Assembly: GCA_022225965.2 (NCBI GenBank)
Contig: JAKJXP020000145.1
Coordinates: forward strand, 28,092 to 92,091
From: Diatrype stigma
Lineage: Eukaryota > Ascomycota > Sordariomycetes > Xylariales > Diatrypaceae
Reading direction: 5' to 3'
DNA length: 64,000 nt
Shown: positions 59,328 to 64,000 of the stretch, in pieces
Position numbering within the stretch: position 1 is the stretch's first letter
Layout: every line of letters begins with the position of its first letter
Notes under the pieces: model-generated
What the model was told of the DNA's origin: nothing
The model's input: only the letters and a program-made list of their open reading frames with translations
Databases searched by the model: none
Position numbers and translations under genes: made by a program

Positions 59328-60061
59328 GGTGAATAAGAATTCTTCGGGACTAGCGACTAACAAGAGTCTTGTGTTGTAAGCCGACGGGACCACGAGGGTC
59401 AGCCGAGCCAATCAGCAATAACGACTTGCGCGACGCGACGGTCCAGCTCAGGCCTCCGAGAATACGTGCTGGCTACCTTGCATAGTTATTCATGTCGATG
59501 CACGGTATTGTAGGTAGACAGCTTGAATAGGAGCGCGCTGAACAGGAGCGACTCGATCATGAATTCATGCAGTCTGGAAATTGCATGTTGTCAGAATTCC
59601 GACGTAGTTGGGGCCTATAAAATCCTCTGCCTGGGAACTCCGATCTTTAGCAGATGTTGATTGGTCCAGCATCTAGCAGTCGGGGTCGGCGTATTGCCTA
59701 AAATGTCCTAGAATTGCTGAAGCACGTGCCCTCATTGGCCAATCCTTGCTTAGTCTTGGCGCGGCCCGCCGTACGTAAACTCCGTGGGCATCGTTCGGGG
59801 TTCATCATGCATGTTTGACTTCGGAGTTCAGGGAGAGTGGTTAATAGTCAAATCCAGCATGTAGGGGAACAGAGAAAGGTATAAAAGTACGGCTGCAAAT
59901 GACCTGCAGAATGAAGAACTGTGTTTTCCAATCCTTTTATTCCGTGAACCTTGATTCTGCTCAGAGACGACATTCCAATAGCTTACTAGCCCAATTCCAT
60001 CCATCCACTTACACGAGACAGCCGTCCAAGCACGAAGCCTCTCAACCAACTACAAAGCACC
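59328..60061. other. Intergenic between divergent genes
   Basis: Contains the Zn2Cys6 promoter. No repeat or gene was recognised. Confidence 0.55.
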
Positions 60062-60307
60062 ATGCTCCTCATGTCCAGCATCGCCTTCTTTATGTCCTCC
60101 AAAAAGAAACCCTCGCCCGCGCCAGCGCCATCGCAACCAAGCCAAATCTGTGACTCTTCCTCTACATACTCCTACGATCCAAAGCACGAGCCGGCAAAGG
60201 CGACGCCAACGCGAGCAACTGAGGCGGAACTCAAGGCTATAAAAAAAGGTAACTACGGAAAACCCGAACCTTCTGCAGTGTATTATGGACGTCTTGATGC
60301 TAACTAG
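60062..60307 (+). CDS. Possible small protein (81 aa)
   Basis: ATG frame with a good CACC context. It encodes MLLMSSIAFFMSSKKKPSPA, then a Pro/Ser/Thr-rich stretch and a short Lys/Tyr-rich end (KKGNYGKPEPSAVYYGRLDAN). A GTAAC at about 60249 and a GCTAACTAG branch-like word at about 60299 could form an intron, in which case the C-terminus would differ. No family was recognised. It may be real because of the start context and unoverlapped position. Confidence 0.4.
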   Translation: MLLMSSIAFFMSSKKKPSPAPAPSQPSQICDSSSTYSYDPKHEPAKATPTRATEAELKAIKKGNYGKPEPSAVYYGRLDAN

Positions 60308-61870
60308 CGAACAGCTGCTCGTAGTGGGGGCATCAGGGGGTGGGCGTAACCCTTTCCCAGTTTTCACTTACTTGTATATTCGGATATGACAGATTATCTG
60401 CGAGAATCAGACATCGGTCGAGTATATTCGGAGTCCTAGGAGTCAGGAGTTCAAGGGCCCAGACGTCTCGTGCGTGCTTCACGAGTACGACGGGTGGAGT
60501 GTTCTAGTCAAGAACTTTCGGGAACTACTATACTACACATAAGCAAGCCTATCTCAGCTCGAACGAAGAAATTGAGAAAATGGACGAGTATATCGGTTAA
60601 GAGTTTTATGCACAGGGTGATATAGCAGATGATAAGTGTGAGAGGAAGGAAACAAAATGTCTCCCGCGCCTATGGAAGGTATAGGGGAGGAAACGGAAGC
60701 AGCTCCTTATACAGTCGTAGATCTTCCACCAGTAGACAGAATGGTACGCATGTGGGCCCCTGTATAATACATTATCTAGGGGTAATGTGTATATAGTACA
60801 ATGATCCCTTGAGATTGCCATTTGATTAGGCAGCTAGCTTTCATCCGAACCCTCGCGGAATTTAACCGTGAATGACTCGCTGCCAAATTAAATCCAATCA
60901 GATATACAGTGTCACCACTCGATACTGTCAAGTAAAGCAAGCACCCATAACCACACGAAAAGCATGTAATGAGGCGACACTCTTATCGCAAAGAGGCACA
61001 TTACGGATCACTTCAGGAACATAGCACTTCAGCTGATTTGACTTCGAAGTTTTCATGCCACAAGGAAACAACAAGGAGTCTAGGATTAGCTGGAAAAAGG
61101 GACAAATTCCTACTGGCTACGGAAGTTTCCAGCAACTTCCAGACCGTATAATAACGTAATTATATAATTACGAGCTTACATGGCTATAGGAATTTTGCCC
61201 CCGGGCAAAACACACTAAGCCCAAAACGGAACAGCTGCTGGGGAATAGGGGGGCCCGTCCCCCTATCCAGAGAATTCTACAACCTTCCACAGCCTTCCAT
61301 AACTCCCTATAAGCCTAATACCTACAGCGGCCTATCCAGTATAAATACAGGTGCCTGCCGCCTACAGATAGCTGTAGTATAGTGAATAGAATCACGAAAA
61401 ATCGTACATACAGACTTGTCCATATACAGTAGTCCCAGTGAAATCCGTATACTCTTTTGCTTACCCTATACAGCTAGAATTCTTCCACTGCCTAGATCTT
61501 ATAAAGCTGTTATGTTTGCTACTAGCTTCGCGTCAGTACTCTCCACCCCCCTATTTCTCTTTCGAACCACAAACACGGCGATCAACATTTAAGCCAATAC
61601 ACATTTGTTGATGATCTAACCGTATTATGCCTATGCACCTATATTTATGTACGGACACTCAAAAAAAAGAAGAATAAAAAATTTTCATTAATGGCAGAGA
61701 CAAAGTAATCATGACTCTGCATTAAAAGGTAGACTGCCACGAAACCAACACGTGAACCATAATTGGTTTACTGGGACTATCTAACTGGAAATCCGATGAG
61801 AACATTCTCGAAACTTGAAATACAGTAACCCTCTAGCATGTTCCAACTAAAGAATAATGCGTCATGCTTG
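60308..61870. other. 1.6 kb intergenic stretch
   Basis: No supported gene. A GC hairpin (ATAGGGGGGCCCGTCCCCCTAT) is at about 61246-61267. AT-rich around 61610-61720. Confidence 0.5.
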
Positions 61871-62650
61871 TTAATTGATGAGGGCTTTGTTGATAGCGTC
61901 CACAACACCCTGTGTTGCAATGAAGTTGGGGCAATGACCAGATTCCACCGTGAAGCTTTGTACCTTTCGGCCTGCCTCTTCCAAAGTTTTGACCATGTTT
62001 TGCTGTTCGACGGTGGGAATCGAGATGTCAGAAGTGGTATGAATGTATACCACCGGAATTTCGCGCCAGGCGGCATGCTCGAGAGGTTGGAACATAGCTT
62101 TCCCATGCCAGCGGCATAAGGTTTTGATATAGTCTTCAACCTCTGCATCCTCAACGCCAGGACCGCGGAGCCCAAACAGCATTCTGGGATCTCGAGGGAC
62201 AACAGTCTGGTCTTCAGCCATGTCAAAGACGAGAGGCATGTTCTCGAGGTTTCCAAACTCCTTAAACTTGTCGAAGGTGGAGAGGCCTTCTAGGAGAGCA
62301 TACCCTACCATGTAAACTAAATGTGAGACGCCCCCTCGAAGGCCTTTAGACGAGCGGGCCTCGACCCCTAGACCATAGAGCGCGTTGGAGCAGACTTGTC
62401 CACCGTAAGAGTGGCCGATAGCAACAACAGTGCGTCCAGCCCGGACCAAACTCTCAACGTAGCTGCGGATGAGCGCTGTGTCACTGGATAGATCGGCATT
62501 TGGTGGACGCATTTCGTTGCAGGACGGTAGGCGTGGGACATGGACCTCATAGCCAGAAGCCTCTAAGGCGACAGTGAGCTTGCCATAGCTCTCAGGAGTT
62601 TGGAAAGCGCCACCAACGATGATGATTGTGGGCTTGGCGTTGGAGGCCAT
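61871..62650 (-). CDS. Alpha/beta hydrolase (259 aa)
   Basis: Single-exon, soluble hydrolase of the alpha/beta fold, of about the typical length for the family. The beta-3 strand and oxyanion region follow IIIVGGAFQTPESY. The nucleophile elbow is GHSYGG with Ser81. The acid is Asp208 (HTTSDISIP) and the histidine His239 (ESGHCPNF), all in the usual order, so the triad is intact. A lid insertion lies at about residues 120-190. No signal peptide is seen, so it is probably cytosolic. The substrate is unknown; related fungal proteins are annotated as esterases or hydrolases of small acyl compounds. The gene stands alone, with a microsatellite just upstream. Confidence 0.9.
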   Translation of the reverse strand: MASNAKPTIIIVGGAFQTPESYGKLTVALEASGYEVHVPRLPSCNEMRPPNADLSSDTALIRSYVESLVRAGRTVVAIGHSYGGQVCSNALYGLGVEARSSKGLRGGVSHLVYMVGYALLEGLSTFDKFKEFGNLENMPLVFDMAEDQTVVPRDPRMLFGLRGPGVEDAEVEDYIKTLCRWHGKAMFQPLEHAAWREIPVVYIHTTSDISIPTVEQQNMVKTLEEAGRKVQSFTVESGHCPNFIATQGVVDAINKALIN

Positions 62651-62667
62651 AGCTTCTCACGGCTCTG

Positions 62668-62732
62668 GTAAGATAGGGATAGGGATAGAGATAGAGATAG
62701 GGATAGAGAGATAGAGATAGGGATAGAGACAC
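62668..62732. repeat. GATAGG/GATAGA imperfect repeat in the hydrolase leader
   Basis: A run of about ten GATAGG or GATAGA hexamers, about 20 bp upstream of the hydrolase start codon on the minus strand, probably within its 5' UTR. Confidence 0.9.
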
Positions 62733-64000
62733 TGATAGAGATGAGGATTAGGGTGAGTTGAAGTTTGGTGAAATGGACCTTAATGGTTTGAGCCTGATTG
62801 TGGCGCCTTGGAGAGTGTGCAACGCCTTTATAAGGCTTAAGCAAGAATGATAAAAGCCCCAGCGTAGACGTTGAGCATACTCTAGCTTCGTCTTCTTATC
62901 GACGGGCTCGCTAGGTCAGCTTGCATTTATGTTACAGGATCACTCAAGGCTGCATGCTAAAATAGCATCAGGATTGCGAGACACAGAGAATGGTTAGGCA
63001 CCTGGTTTTTAGATAGATGGGCTTGGGTGGACGGGCGGCAGAGTGGGGGAGGGGGCCGCGCGAGGGTAGTATAGGTAGTAAGTACAGGGTGACAAAGTGC
63101 AGATTGATGATCCACAGCATTCCAACAAGACCAGTTGGGCCAGTCCAATTGGCCGTGGGGGCGAAGGGTGTGCTTTGAAAGAAACCTTCAAGCCAACAGG
63201 CAAAGCAGTGTAACATGGAGCCCTGGGGGTTAATCTCACATCGGTGGCCTAGCTCTCAATATTATACACAATTGGACTTGTCAGTTCCAACTTCCAAAGC
63301 CGCGTGTCATAGCTGACCTATCACTGCATATGTACCTAGCTATGCGCCTAGATACTACGACCTCGGGACCTACCTAATGTAGTATACTGTATTACCAACT
63401 CCCGCCCGACTGATCATTACATCGTAATACTCCAATCACATACCCATTTGTGTAAGACAGGGTTTCACTATATCAGCCACGCAGTATGGGTCGGCCTTAT
63501 ACTGAGTGCTAATTCGAGCCATCCCGTAATTATGATCTGTTAACCACCATCGTTTACCCTACGCTACTGCACGTTGGGTCCTGTCCGTAGACAGGGTCAC
63601 ATCGGGACACTCAGTGTGGCCCCAGTCGCCCTCACAAGGCTACACCCATATACCCTTACACATTCTCACAGAGCCTGGTGTAAGCAGGGTGTCAAGCAAC
63701 GCAATCCACTGCAACCAAGCCCTCTGGTAGATGGATTGCAGTAACTGCAACCAGCACCCTGGATTTGGTGGATTGAAGTTGCGTAACTGCAACCAAATTG
63801 CAGTAGCGTTGCATTGATTGCAGTACCCAAATCGGGTTAAAGTGAGGGCATATATAATGGTCGTAAAGCGGATTTTTGGCGTTCATCTGGCGTATCCGAA
63901 GCACATTCCCTGCTTAAGTTCCAACCTATACCTGGTAACCCCCTTACTGGCAACGGCAACCCCCCTTTTTGGTAACCCCTTCATTTCTCCCCACCCCCCC
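62733..64000. other. Right-end intergenic sequence
   Basis: No supported gene. 63690-63830 carries repeated CTGCAACCA and TTGCAGTA words in both orientations. The last 60 bp are pyrimidine- and C-rich. Confidence 0.5.
63690..63830. repeat. Short interspersed CTGCAACCA / TTGCAGTA repeats
   Basis: CTGCAACCA occurs at about 63710, 63747 and 63797. TTGCAGTA or close variants occur at about 63737, 63809 and 63829. Mixed orientation suggests the end of an element cut by the window edge. Confidence 0.7.

Overview
This window is from the nuclear genome of a filamentous ascomycete (Pezizomycotina, most likely Sordariomycetes). The reasons are short introns (about 50-150 nt) with CTRAC/CTAAC branch points, heterokaryon-incompatibility (HET) genes, Zn2Cys6 transcription factors, a CFEM-domain Pth11-type receptor, a fungal P450, and AT-rich decayed transposons that look RIP-affected. 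I recognised no tRNA, rRNA or CRISPR array. Nothing in the window identifies the genus.

Layout. 1-1.5 kb: a complex minisatellite block with direct and inverted copies. 2.4-4.0 kb: a Zn2Cys6 regulator (-). 5.4-13.5 kb: a dynamin-like GTPase (+) and two HET-domain genes (+), with a terminal-inverted-repeat (TIR) element placed just before the first HET gene. 14.1-17.5 kb: an unrecognised protein and a secreted protein with an HEFGH zinc-peptidase motif. 17.6 kb: the tail of a lost short-chain dehydrogenase. 20.7-25.0 kb: a cytochrome P450 and an F-box-like protein, both (-). 25.8-28.5 kb: a second TIR element beside a degenerate Tc1/mariner-type transposon. 29.5-30.4 kb: a membrane-anchored glutaredoxin (-). 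33.3-34.7 kb: a broken GH5 exo-beta-1,3-glucanase. 34.7-39.3 kb: no supported gene. 39.3-43.0 kb: a large DUF1765 protein (+). 46.7-47.4 kb: a small secreted protein (+). 48.1-50.6 kb: an eight-exon CFEM receptor (-). 53.0-54.3 kb: ribosome biogenesis factor Rpf2 (-). 55.5-56.1 kb: an NTF2/SnoaL-like protein (+). 56.8-59.3 kb: a second Zn2Cys6 regulator (-). 61.9-62.7 kb: an alpha/beta hydrolase (-).

Most multi-exon models were rebuilt by hand. Exon phases close in frame and the family motifs read continuously across the junctions. The weakest junction is intron 6 of the CFEM receptor.

The genes do not form a metabolic cluster. Rpf2, DUF1765 and the glutaredoxin are housekeeping-like. They are interspersed with accessory genes: self/non-self recognition candidates (dynamin plus two HET proteins), secreted proteins, a receptor, a P450 and decayed transposons. 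The most interesting segment is the dynamin-HET-HET block, a candidate allorecognition or cell-death locus. That role is inferred from family membership and proximity only.
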